Below the pieces are notes generated by a model. The model worked only from the letters and a program-made list of their open reading frames with translations. It was not told the origin of the DNA and searched no databases. Below, in pieces: positions 30,460 to 40,703 of a stretch of DNA of 60,017 nucleotides (its first letter is position 1; each line of letters begins with the position of its first letter). The position numbers were made by a program, and so were the translations under genes. Source of the stretch: Breoghania sp. (lineage in GTDB: Bacteria > Pseudomonadota > Alphaproteobacteria > Rhizobiales > Stappiaceae); assembly GCF_030066895.1 (NCBI RefSeq), contig NZ_JASJAV010000031.1, positions 1 through 60,017 of the forward strand, in the 5' to 3' direction.

Positions 30460-30885
30460 AGTTCTCGGTCATACCAATATCTCGACTTGTTTTTTCCGCG
30501 AATAGTTTATGTAGCGAAATGATAAAAGTGTGATTTATTAACTTTAATTATTTTTGTATTGTTTTTGCAATCTTCTATTGCGGAATATAATCACTATCCG
30601 TACATGGAATATTCATATATAATCGAGAGCTTGAATGATAATCATGATTTTCTCGCTGCACTTACCAAGGAAAAACGCCGAAGGCCGATAAAAAGATCAC
30701 CTATTAGTTCTGATGCAAATTTATTCAATATTTATATTTATATTTATAATCTAATATAATTAATAATAGATGACGATTTATTTATATTATGTAATATTAT
30801 TCCGTATCAATTTTTCAAAATCATAGTGAAGTATCGGATCATTCGAATTCGCGGTGCAAATATCGCCCTGGTATGGGAGGTCGAA
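30460..30885. other. Very AT-rich divergent intergenic region
   Basis: This 426-bp region between the two receiver genes is strikingly AT-rich compared with its GC-rich surroundings, with many TpA steps and short tandem-like units (atttatatttatatttataa near 30727-30746, taatataattaataat near 30752-30768). A 66-codon plus-strand open frame at 30559-30759 has no features suggesting a protein. It likely contains promoters for both directions and resembles DNA bound by H-NS-like silencers (Ros/MucR in this order). Confidence 0.6.
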
Positions 30886-31277
30886 TTGAGCGAACTGAAG
30901 AAGATTCTTTATGCGGATGACGAACCTGATCTTCGCAAGATCATCACGAAGACATTGAGGGGTATCAGCGGATACGAGGTGAAGGATTGTTCGGACGGCG
31001 CCAAAGCCCTCCGCGAAGTCGATGAATTCAAGCCAGATCTCGTCCTTCTGGATGTCATGATGCCCGTGATGACGGGGGGCGAAGCGCTGGAGGCCCTACG
31101 CAAACAGGAGAGGACGGCCGATCTCCCCGTCATCTTCATAACGGCGAAGGCACGTCCGCAAGACATTGGACAGCTCAAGACCGAACGCCGAACCGGCGTC
31201 GTCACAAACCTTTCGAACCGATCAAGCTGTCCCAGCAGATCCATGACATCTGGAAGGAACTGATCGAGGAGGCGTAG
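30886..31277 (+). pseudogene. Single-domain response regulator, frameshift before the end
   Basis: A CheY-like receiver of ~130 residues. The chosen start is TTG 30886, because ggagg lies 5-9 bp upstream and the family start LKKILYADDEPDLRKI follows. Acidic pocket ADDEPD, phosphoacceptor LVLLDVMMP and IFITAKA are present. Near 31190-31210 a base is lost: the first frame reads on without homology, while the other frame restores KPFEPIKLSQQIHDIWKELI and ends EEA at 31277. The lysine of the active site lies just at the break. It would have been another relay protein of the cluster. Confidence 0.8.
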
Positions 31278-31315
31278 CGCGCCGCCACAGGCCGGAGCTT
31301 GCAGCCTCCACCGGG

Positions 31316-32676
31316 TCAGCGTTCGCGCAAGGCGGCATCGACGCTGAGCCTGATCGGCGACAGGATATATGCCAGCAGACTGCGATTGCCCGTCACGATG
31401 TCCGCGATCACAGTCATGCCGGAGATGACGGGCCGGTCGCGGTCGCCACCGACGAATTCTTCATCGGGATCGATATAAGCCTTGTAGTAGGGCGAGCCCT
31501 CCTCCGGAGTAAAGGTCGTCGGAGAGATCCGGGCCACACGTCCCTCGATCATGCCGTAGCGCGTGTAGTCGTAGGTCTGGACCTTGATCTTCGCCTGCTG
31601 GCCGGGATGGATGTGGCCAATGTCGCGCGTGGAGATGCGAACTTCGACCAGCGGACGGGCGAGATCCGGCACGATCTCCATAACCGTTGCGCCAGGAGCA
31701 ACGACACCGCCAACCGTCTGCGTCTGCAACCCCTTGATACGCCCTGCCATGGGAGCGGTGATCACCAACCGCTGAACCCGGTCGCGCGCCCGGTCGATGT
31801 TCAATTGCAGTTCCGCCGCCTCGCGCGTGAGCTGGCTGAGTTCTGAGGCCATTTACGCCTGGTATTTCGCCTTCAACTCGATGATGCGCGACTCTGCCTC
31901 CAGTATCCGTTCCCGGATGCGGATCGCGTCGATGTCAAGCGTTGTCTTCTGCCCCAGCATGCCGGAAAGCGCGCGCGCTCGATCAGTTGCATTCTCGAAA
32001 ATGGCCCTTTTTCAACGAGGTACTGTCTTGCATCGATCTGCTCGCGGGTCAGGGAAATCTGCTCGGATACGGAGATCGCTTGCGCTTCAAGAGCCTTCAG
32101 TTCCGCGCGGCGCTCGCGAACCTGCTGCGAAAGGACCGTCGACTGGCTGTCGATGCTCTCGCGTTTCGCCGTCAGCGCCTTGAACTCGACCTCAGCAATC
32201 TGCTTGTAGCGCGGTTCCACGCCATCGAGGTCAGGACTGCGCTCCTCGAGCGTCGCCTGAAGCAGATCGATCCTCAAGAGCACGCTCGAAAGCCGTGTCT
32301 GCAACTGGTAGAGTTCGGAGCGAGCGATATCGGGCGCGAGTTCCAGCAGGGTCTGCCCCGCGGTCACGCGCTCGCCTTCGCTCACCGTGATCTTCGACAC
32401 GATCCCGCCCTCCAGATGTTGCACCGTCTGGATCTGCTCAGAGGGGACAATCTCTCCGGAACTCGTGGAGATCTCCGCAAACGGCACGAAATAGGCCCAG
32501 ATGCCAAGCCCGGCAAAGAAACTGCAGATCAATGCGATGGCGATCGTCGCAAACCGGCTCGTCCCCTTGCGGTCGAATAGCTGGTTCGCCACCACGGCGG
32601 CCTCGCCGGTCAAGAGTTCGATCGGCTCGAACCCATCGCCGGGATGTGCGTCGTCAAGACTGGTGTCCTTGGTCAT
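31316..32676 (-). pseudogene. HlyD-type membrane fusion protein of a type I secretion system, disrupted
   Basis: The periplasmic adaptor linking the inner-membrane ABC exporter to an outer-membrane channel. From ATG 32676: a cytosolic N-terminus, one membrane helix (FATIAIALICSFFAGLGIWA), the first lipoyl half (GEIVPSEQIQTVQHLEGGIV, GERVTAGQTLLEL), a long coiled-coil hairpin, then after a frameshift near 31975 and an in-frame TAA at about 31855 the second half (VITAPMAGRIKGLQTQTVGG) and the HlyD beta-barrel (GQQAKIKVQTYDYTRYGMIE). Total ~450 residues, normal. The TAA fits a CAA Gln codon. The start overlaps the upstream ABC stop by 4 bp. Confidence 0.87.
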
Positions 32677-34374
32677 CGTTGATCCGCCTGGGCGTTGGTG
32701 ACGATATCCACGGGCGCACAATCGCGCACCAGAGATCCCTGGTTCAGGACAAGCACCCGGTCCGCAGCCGCGATGAATTCCGGCAAGTGCGTGGCCATGA
32801 TAATGGTCCGGACCCCGGACCCCGCGGTTGGCCTCGATGATGCCCAACAGCCCCTGCCGCGCCGAAGCGCTTGCCGCGTCGGGTTCATCGAGAAGCATGA
32901 GGTTCGTGTTGGTGAGAAAAACGCGCGCCAAACCGATTACCTTGACGAGGCTGCTGAAACGATCGAACGCGGCCATCGGGGTCGCGAACCCGGAAGGCAA
33001 TCCTTTGATCAGATCGTATATGTTCAACTGGCCGCACACGACGTTGCGCATCGACCCGGCTTCTGCTTCGACCCCCAGGTTGAAGAAGTCTGCGATCGAG
33101 ATCGGCAAGGTGCGCTGGTCCCGCGCCAGGTATCCAATCGACTGGCGCAGGGCGCTGTTGGAGATTTGCCGCGGATTGACGCCATCGATGGTGACGGTAC
33201 CGAATTGCGGTTCGCGCAAGCCGGCGATGAGGTCGGGCAGTGTCGACTTGCCTGAGCCGGAGTGCCCGGTAATGGCGACGATATCGCCCGGGTTGATCTC
33301 GAAACTGACGTTTCGCAGAGCAGCCGTCTGCCCCCGTTCATAGGTCATCATGACGGACGAGAAGGCGACGCGGCCGTGCATTCCACCTCCGCGGCCGCTC
33401 AGCCGGTTTTCCCGCAGCGGCGAGAGTTCCGAGCCGAGGATCGCCGTGCTGGACCGAACGGCATTCTGGATCTCGTCCCACCGCAGGTACCCCTGCATCA
33501 GGGAAGGAAGAGGAGCACTCATCCGCCAAACGAGGGCGACCGACGCGATCAGGGCGCCCACGGTTATCTTGCCGTCGATGGCGACGAAGCTCCCCGCGCC
33601 CAGGGTGGCGAGCACGGCGAGGGATGTCTCCGTGCTGGAGGCAATCTGCGACCACCCCTGCAATGCCCGTTGGCGAACCAGTTCGATCTCCGCAAGGCGG
33701 GCCGATGCATCGCGGAAGCGGTTGAACCACCAGGACCCAGCGCCCTCCAGCTTGATCGTTTCCAGTCCGCTGGAGATCTCGTAGCAGGTCGCGCCGTATT
33801 CCTCGGTCTGGCGCGCGACATTGCGGGTGCGCCGCGTCAACGGCGCCAGCAGCGCGACGACATAGAGGAGCGTGAACGGCGCCTCGAGGCAGGCGGCACC
33901 GATCGGGCCGACGAAAAAGGTGCGCGCACGGTCGAGATTCTTCAGCCGCGCCAGCCCGGAACGACTGTTGATGTTGATACTGGCGAGGGAGGGTGCACGC
34001 AGCAGCCGTCCGACCAACCGGGATTTCGCATTCAGGTCGATCAGGCTGGCTGTCCGCGACAGGACCGTGCTGCGCAGCCCTCGCAGGCAGAAGTCGCACA
34101 CGAGTACGATGGCAACCCCGAGAGCCAGCAGCGTGAGCAATACGCGGTCGCCCGCAGCAAGGACCTGGTCGTAGACGGCAAGCGTGAACAGCGGCAGCGC
34201 GAGCCTGCACAATTCATCCAGGTCGAGACTGCGGTCGGTGGGCGCAATAAAGCTCAGGTCGATACGGGTGAGATCGGCATCGACCAAATGGAACAGCTTG
34301 CGGATGCCCTCGTGGTCCGTGCTCGTCACGCCCCCTGCCTGCACCATCTCGGGACTGGTCCGCGGATGCGTCAT
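32673..34374 (-). pseudogene. Type I secretion ABC transporter, second half-transporter, frameshifted
   Basis: A permease/ATPase of ~565 residues from ATG 34374 (overlapping the previous gene's stop). The membrane domain (~residues 40-310) precedes the ATPase domain with an intact Walker A (TGHSGSGKST), a modified Q-loop region (YLARDQ), Walker B (NLMLLDEPDAA) and, after a frameshift near 32825, the H-loop (TIIMATHLPEF). The signature motif, normally LSGGQ-like, reads FSSLVK. Downstream it overlaps HlyD. The two unequal ABC genes suggest a heterodimeric exporter. A single shift near the end is the only frame damage, but it removes the H-loop. Confidence 0.85.
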
Positions 34375-36085
34375 GCGCCCCAACCTCCCTGCGTGACCGG
34401 AACGGCGATCCAGACGTTGGCGATGATGAGCTGCCGGTCGGTGAGCGCGCAGAAGACAGGGTGATCCGTGAAGAACACCACGGTCGCTTCGCCCTTGAGC
34501 ATTGTCAGAAGCCGCCAGAGGTCCTGCTCACTCCTAGCGTCGAGCGAGAACGTAACCTCATCGAAGATGAGAACCTTGCGCTTCTTGGCGAGGCCGCGAA
34601 CGATCGCGACAAGTTGGCGAAAACCGTTGGGAAGGGTCTTGCGTCTTCTGCCTGATCTCGGTGTCGTAGCCCTCCGACAAGCGTCTTACGGCCTCGTCGA
34701 GATCGGTGAGATGCGTCAGGTAGCGGACATCGGACATCCGCGTAGGAGTTCTCGTCGCCGTCGGTGAGGATGTCGATCAGCCGACCGCTCGGCAGCATCG
34801 GGTCCCTTGGAATGAAGGTGATGTTGCGCCGGACCAGATCGATGTTCTCGGCCGTGACGTCCACCCCGCCCATGCGCACCGTACCATCCAGCGGCGCCAG
34901 ACGGAGGAGGGCACGGGCCAATGTCGTCTTGCCTGCCCCGCGGTCCGCGGTGATCGTCACGAACTCGCCACCGGCAATGTCGATGGACAGGTTGTCGAGC
35001 GGCCGTGCCGGTCCGCCGCCCAAATGAACCACGCTGAGATTTCTGATCTCGATGTCTGGCGGTCCGGACCAAAATGGCCTGGAATTCGGCGGCGCCAGTT
35101 TTTCCTCCGCCTCGTTACCGGCCAAAGCATCACCGATCTCGACCAGCGCAAGCTTGTTCTGCCGGTATTGGGTGATGATGAGCAGCCCGGTCTGCAACGG
35201 TTCCAGCGACCGGCCGGCCAGCAGCGTGCAGGCAGCCAGGCCACCAAGTGTTAGGTTTCCGCCGATCGCGGCCAATGCGCTCGCCACCACGACCGAGGCG
35301 ATCAGGGCTTGCGAGAAGAGCACGTTCACGTCGCGCGAAACCAGCGTCGCGAACACCTGTCGGCGCAGATTGAACGAGGTCTCGACCTGGTGCCGGACGA
35401 AGCGGTCCGTCATCGGCAACTCACCTGCGATTGCCCGCAGCATCAGCATGTTGTCAAAGACGCGGCCGATGAAGTCGTTCTGCCGGCCGGTACTTGCCCG
35501 CATCTCGGCCGATACGCGTGCATTAAGCGCGGAAATCGCCAAAACACAGATCGCGAAGACCGCACACAAGGTGGCGGGGATCAGCGCAAGCCAACCGCCG
35601 ATGATCGCGATCAGGACGATGAAGCCGAGCCCGAACGGGATGTCGACTATTGCCTGCAGCAACATAAAGCGGAACTCGCGAACCACGGAAATGGCGGACA
35701 GGGACTCCGTGAGTTGCGTCACGGAGCGGCCGGGATCGGGCAGATTGGCCCGCGTGATGAAGCGCTGCATCAGCACTTCGCGTTGCGCGTGATCGTAGCG
35801 GGTGCCGGCTCGCGTCATTATGGCAACACGCGAAAAGCGCAGGGCGGCATCGATGATGACGATGCCCCCGGCACAAAGAATCAGGACCGCGAGGGTGGGC
35901 AAGGTGCCGTTCGGCAGCACGCAATCGTAGATCAGCAGCGCCGTGATCGGCGTCGTGATGGATAGCACGTTCACCAGGATCGATGCGCACAGGACCGCGC
36001 ACACGGCGTCGAACGGCGCGAGAGGAATGGTCCTCGGCACGACGCCTGACATCTCGCGCGGTGACTCCGCGGTCTGGGTGCTCAT
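34371..36085 (-). pseudogene. Type I secretion ABC transporter, first half-transporter, frameshifted
   Basis: A permease/ATPase of ~570 residues from ATG 36085. The membrane domain is intact (FDAVCAVLCASILVNVLSI, QAIVDIPFGLGFIVLIAIIG). The ATPase domain has a Walker A variant (ADRGAGKTT, Ala for the first Gly). After frame changes at about 34740 and 34640 it continues with a divergent signature (LPNGFRQLVAIVRGL), Walker B (KVLIFDEVTFSLD) and an H-loop (VVFFTDHPVF), stopping at 34371 over the next gene's start. The DIL-T region between has lost some sequence. Its start overlaps the OmpR-type regulator's stop, giving a four-gene operon: regulator, ABC, ABC, HlyD. Confidence 0.85.
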
Positions 36086-36884
36086 GACCATGAGGACGTG
36101 ACTGTGCCGCCTGAGTTCGAGGTTCCCGCAAGTTCAGTGCACTGTAAAAACCAGTAGTGATCCTCTGCCCGCCACGCAGTTGCGACCGGGTAGGAGCTTT
36201 GTTCCAGCATTGTAAGGCGAGGCGGAAACCGCCATCCGGCACCGTGGACGATCTTGATCCTGCGCGGTTGCGTCGGAATTTCCTCGATCTTCTTCCTCAG
36301 CCGCGCGATGAGTATGTCGATGGTCCTGTCCATGTATTGCCAGTCTCTGCCCGTCGTGGCCTGCATCAGGTCATGGCGCGACAACACCTGACCCGCATTG
36401 CTGATCAGGTGCTTGAGCAGCATCGCCTCCTGGGCCGAAAGCACGTATTCCCGCTGATAGGCATCGAACAGGCGGCAGCTCGGAGCATCAAGCCGCCAGC
36501 CGCGTCCTTGCGCTGGCGCCGACGCGCAACGCTGCGTATGCGTGCGAGAAGATGGCGCGGTTCGAAAGGTTTCGTGACGTAGTCGTCCGCGCCCGTCTCC
36601 AGTCCCACGATCTGATCGAGATCCGACGACTTGCCGGAAATAATGATGATCCCGGCGTCTGTTTCCCGCCGCAGCATTCCGACGAGATCGAGGCCATCCG
36701 CATCGGGAAGGCAGAGATTCACCAAGGCGACATCGGGTCTCCACGTATGTATTTCTTTCTCGAATTCACCCGGATTGGATACAATCCTGACATCATAAGA
36801 TTCACAAGAAATATAAATGTTAAGTAAAATGTTAATATACGGGTCATCATCAATAATGAGAATGCACCCCGAGCTGCTCGACAT
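36082..36884 (-). pseudogene. OmpR/PhoB-family response regulator, frameshifted
   Basis: From ATG 36884 a receiver domain (CILIIDDDPYINILL, GIIIISGKSSDLDQIVGLE, DYVTKPFEPRHLLARIRSVA) is followed by a frameshift near 36500, then a winged-helix output domain (REYVLSAQEAMLLKHLISNA, DWQYMDRTIDILIARLRKKI, VHGAGWRF). The expected phosphoacceptor Asp is replaced: the strand reads VALVNLCLPDADG, with Asn where Asp normally lies. The last ~40 residues past WRFPPRL are a C-terminal extension, ending over the ABC start (ATGA). It presumably controlled the secretion operon and perhaps the divergent adhesin gene. Confidence 0.82.
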
Positions 36885-37039
36885 CGGTAATAAAAAATAA
36901 ATTGTGAAAGTTACATTCTGATTACAATCATATAATAATAAAAAATTATTTTTAAGAGGTATATTACTCATCGTCAGATCGGTATCTCCCGTCATTGTGG
37001 CCAGAAGCAGGCTGCCGTGCAAAGTGTTGAGAGGAGCAG
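36885..37039. promoter_or_regulatory. AT-rich divergent promoter region of the regulator and adhesin genes
   Basis: A 155-bp gap with an AT-rich core (for example tacaatcatataataataaa near 36922-36941, then ttatttttaagaggtatatt). It must contain the starts of both the secretion operon (-) and the secreted-protein gene (+). Individual promoter boxes cannot be fixed. It is the second AT-rich island of this cluster. Confidence 0.6.
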
Positions 37040-38838
37040 ATGGCAACAGATCAGAATGAAAATGGAGGATTACCGCTCACGGCCTCCAGGGATCATGTCG
37101 ATCGAAAGGGGGCGGTTGCGCGAGAAGACGCCGCATTATCCTCCCTTCACCAGGGCAGCGTTATTCCCCACACCTTCGTCGCAAAGGGCGTAGAGGAGGA
37201 AGGCGCTGTCCTGGACGATGTTTCGCCTCTGCCTTACGATGCCGGGGAGCCTGCCGTGCAGGCTACTCAACCGCCGCCGCCGTCATCTGCGTCAACGTCC
37301 GAGTTCAACATTTCTGTCGTCGAAACCGCGGCACCCACCCCGGCTGAAGTCATGTCGACTCCGCCCATTGGCGACACTGCCTCTCCCGATCTGGACGAGA
37401 CTGGTGCTGCGCCGACCATCAGCGCCGCGGAAATGGCGCCCGCTCCCTTCTCCGTCCCGGCCCCCCCGGTGGGTACGCAAGCAGCTTCTACCAAACCGAC
37501 GAGCCCGCAAGATCCACTCGTCCTGTCCGTCGCCGATGTTTCCGGCACCGAGGACAGCGCCATTGCGCTCGACATCGCCGTGACCTCGCCCGATGCGATG
37601 AGCGTCGTCATTACCGGGGTGCCGGAAGGCGCGACCTTGTCCGTAGGCCTCGACAATAGCGATGGCACATGGATGCTCACGCCAGAAGAACTCTTCGGAC
37701 TGACGCTCACTCCGCCCGAAGCCTTCAATGGCGAGATCGATCTAACCGTCACCGCAACCGCGGTCGACGGGACGGACGTCGCGTCTGTCACCGATGGTTT
37801 CACCGTCTTCGTGGAGGCAGAGGGCGGCGGAAGCGGGGGCTATGTCCGATACCCGCCCGGTCTCAAGATTGCAGGCATTCCGATAACGATCATCGCCGCC
37901 GTGCCCGATCCGCACCTGGTGACCATCTCCGGGCATCCTCCCGGCGCCATATTCTCTGCCGGTGAGGACAATGGCGACGGCACATGGACCCTCCTTGCGG
38001 AGGAAATGGAAGGGTGTCGTTCGCCCCCCCGCTGATTTCACGGGTGAAGTTTCGTTATCCGTTTCCATGAGCTCAATCGATGGAAACGTGACGGCTGCGG
38101 ACTCCGCAAGGTTCCACTATGCGCGGGGATAAGCCGGTCACGACACCCGAGCCTGCGACCGAGGGGATGCCCGAGAATACCCCTCACGTATCCACCGAGG
38201 CGGACGGCGTGATCATTGAAAACACGGCCGCGGCATTCGACATCGACCTCGGTGCCGTTTCGCCATCCGACGTGGCTGACATCACCGTGTCCGGGCTTAC
38301 CGACAGAATGAAGTTCTCCGCCGGCAAGGACAACGGCGATGGCTCCTGGAAGCTGGCTGCGGAAGATCTCGACGGCCTGACCCTGACCGCGACGGACCCG
38401 GGCCCGACCGTGCTTCAGGTGCAAATTTCCGTCCGCGATGCCAAGGTCTCAACAAGCACGACCTCGTCTTTCGACGTGTCCGTCAAAGTTCTCAACGTCG
38501 CCGAGGCACCGGGCCTGTCGGTTCGGCTCGGCGGCGGCGCCCTGGAGGAAGCGGAGACTCCCCTGACCATTCAGCTCAGCGACCTCACGGCGACGGAAAT
38601 GGTGGCGATCACGATCGACGGTGTCGGGAACGACGACGAGTTGACTGCCGGCACGCTCAATCCGGATGGGAGCTACACGCTCGATCTCGAAGATCTGGTG
38701 GGGCTGGCCATCATTCCGCACTCAAGCGCGGACCTTGATCTGACGATCGTCGCGAACGTTACGGATACGACGACGGACACGATGGCGTCCGTCAGCGATA
38801 CGGTTCACGTCGCCGTCATACCGGACATGCTGACTTGA
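37040..38838 (+). pseudogene. Repeat-containing Ig-like surface protein, candidate type I secretion substrate, disrupted
   Basis: From ATG 37040 (agaggagc just upstream) comes a Pro/Ala/Thr-rich, low-complexity stretch of ~160 residues without a signal peptide, then beta-rich repeats. Four repeats share the pattern S/T-x-G-x-D-N-x-D-G-T-W-x-L-x-x-E-x-L-x-G-L: LDNSDGTWMLTPEELFGLTL, EDNGDGTWTLLAEEMEG, KDNGDGSWKLAAEDLDGLTL and TLNPDGSYTLDLEDLVGLAI. Such units occur in large RTX-type adhesins of alphaproteobacteria. Indels near 38015 and 38030 (C7 run) and a stop near 38130 break the frame. It ends at 38838 without RTX nonapeptides, so it may be a collapsed remnant of a larger adhesin. The secretion genes are divergently adjacent. 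Confidence 0.72.
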
Positions 38839-38905
38839 ACGCCAACGCCGCTCGCCCCGTCCCACCCCATGTCGGGTGAACACTTTCGAACCTGGGATCC
38901 ATCGG

Positions 38906-39884
38906 ATGACGGCAACGACGCCTTTGACGGACACAACACCAGAACGGGTGAGCAACGGCGTACGCTTGCTGATCTGCGACGATTCCATCTACATGCGGAT
39001 GGCGATCCGCACCTTGTGCGAAGCGCATAAGGACATTCAGATCATCGGCGGGGCGAAAAGCGACGAAGAGGCCATAAAGCTCGTCACGAGCCTGAAGCCC
39101 GACGTGGTCACACGCGCATCAGGTTCCCATGATCATCTTGAGTGGCCTGACGCAGCGCCGAAGCGAGCTTGCCGGACGGTTCCTGGAAAGCGGCGCGGTC
39201 GACGTCATCTGGAAATCCGTCTCGATGATGGACATCGACGGCATCGCCAACACGATCATCGAAAAGGTCCTGTTCTGGGGGCATCCGGTGAAGGTGAGCG
39301 ACCTGCCCGAGCCGGAGGAGCCGGACATCAGCCCCTATGATGTGGTGATGCTCACCTTTGGCGATGGCAGGGCTTATGCCTTGATGCACACCTTGTGCGA
39401 ATTGCCGCCGACGATGCCGCCCGTAGTTGTCGCTGCCCAGGCGCCGACGGCATGCATCAATGGGCTCGTGCGGGTGATAGGTCGGATGACCGGCCGGCGG
39501 GTCGTCGCGGCCAGCGAGGATCGCCCCCTGGAGCCGGGGCAGATCGTACTCGTGGCTGGAGCCACGCGGTACCAGCTCGTTCAGAATGGCGACACGTTCG
39601 CGCTGGGAAAGACGACAGCCGTGCTAACCCATGGCGCGATCTTCGACCCCCTGTACCGGGGGTTCGTCCGTGCCGGGCGGAACGTGTTGTGTATCGCGCT
39701 GTCCGGCACGTCGGTCGATTGGAAGCATGCCGAGCCGCCGCATCCGGAACGGACCCAGCTTCTGGTTCAGACACCGCAGACCTGCACGGATCCGGACGGC
39801 TGCCGCAGTCTGATCGACACTGTCGACTTCGCGCAACCGGTCGGCTTTGCGACCTTGAGAAAGGCACTGAGGTTCCGATCATGA
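38906..39884 (+). pseudogene. CheB-like receiver protein with degenerate methylesterase domain
   Basis: From ATG 38906 a receiver domain begins (VRLLICDDSIYMRMAIRTLC, SLKPDVVT). About 20 residues, including the phosphoacceptor strand after DVVT, are missing, and the frame changes at ~39110. It continues AHQVPMIILSGLTQRRSEL to the end of the receiver. The second domain aligns by pattern with CheB methylesterase (HTLCELPPTMPPVVVAAQAP, LEPGQIVLVAGATRYQLV, THGAIFDPLYRG), but the catalytic Ser (usually GASTGG) reads FGDGRA and the catalytic His (QHMP) reads AQAP. So the esterase site is gone even in the ancestor. It overlaps the Hpt gene by 4 bp. Confidence 0.72.
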
Positions 39885-40222
39885 ACGGGCTGCATGACGA
39901 CGTCGCCCAGCAAATACAAGAACAGCTTCTGGAATTGCGACGGGAGTTCGTGGAAGGGCTTCCGCCGCGCTTGAAGGAAATCGGGGACCTCTGGGGCGAC
40001 TATGCCCCGGACGGCGACCGGAAATCCGGCAAGGAACTGCTGTCGGCCATTCACAAGATCGCCGGAACCGCAACGATTTTCGGCGTCACGGATCTCGGGC
40101 AACTCGCGCGCAATCTCCAAATCGCGCTGGAAGATATCTTCGATGACATCGAGGTCGAGACGAATGAAAAATTCATCGCGGAAAATATCGACAGATTGAT
40201 CAGCTACGACGTGAGGACATAG
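39881..40222 (+). CDS. Hpt-domain phosphotransfer protein
   Basis: An intact small helical protein of 113 residues. The histidine phosphotransfer motif HKIAGTATIFG (His ~62) is clear, followed by LGQLARNLQIALED, the usual next helix. Hpt proteins shuttle phosphate between a hybrid kinase's receiver and a response regulator. It starts in the stop codon of the CheB-like gene (ATGA), so the two were co-translated. Together with the hybrid kinase at 26.7-30 kb and the single receivers it completes a potential multistep phosphorelay. Confidence 0.85.
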   Translation: MNGLHDDVAQQIQEQLLELRREFVEGLPPRLKEIGDLWGDYAPDGDRKSGKELLSAIHKIAGTATIFGVTDLGQLARNLQIALEDIFDDIEVETNEKFIAENIDRLISYDVRT

Positions 40223-40703
40223 TCCCGCGACATCGTATGACGCGCTGACCGAAGGGCGCGCCGGGGAACGGCATGAAGTCTCCCCCGCCGATCCGGCACA
40301 CGCGTCTCCGGCTTTCTCAACCATCGCATTTGATCAATCCCCCGTCCGAAATGGGCCCGGCAACGTTTCCAACAGGTCTGTGGGATATCCGCGGAAAACA
40401 TTGGTCGCACCCTGTATATTTATTGGTAACTCAATTCTATTACGGTGGATAACCCGTTTTTCCGATATATATACATATCATTTTTGATAAAATCTGCCAA
40501 TAAGATAAAAAACTATATTAATTATTCAGAAACTATTCTAAGTTTCACTGTTTAATTGAGAAAATCACATAGTGCATTAGCTTTTTTCACTTGATGAATT
40601 AATCCCCCGTTTCAGTATACTCCCATCGACGAGCGCAGGACATGAGCCAATCAAGGCCGGCTGTGCTCGCTGGCCCCATCGCTCCCACCAGGGATACAGA
40701 GAC
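40223..40703. other. AT-rich spacer before the TAXI-TRAP genes
   Basis: A 481-bp gap with no gene. From about 40410 to 40610 it is very AT-rich (for instance gatatatatacatatcattt and actatattaattattcaga), the third such island flanking the signalling/secretion cluster. A promoter for the TRAP operon should lie near its right end. No intrinsic terminator for the Hpt gene was recognised. Confidence 0.55.

Noticed and set aside
30559..30759. Small 66-codon open frame in the AT-rich region
   Set aside because: It lacks an ATG and a recognisable ribosome binding site, and its composition simply follows the AT-rich DNA (runs of Ile-Tyr).
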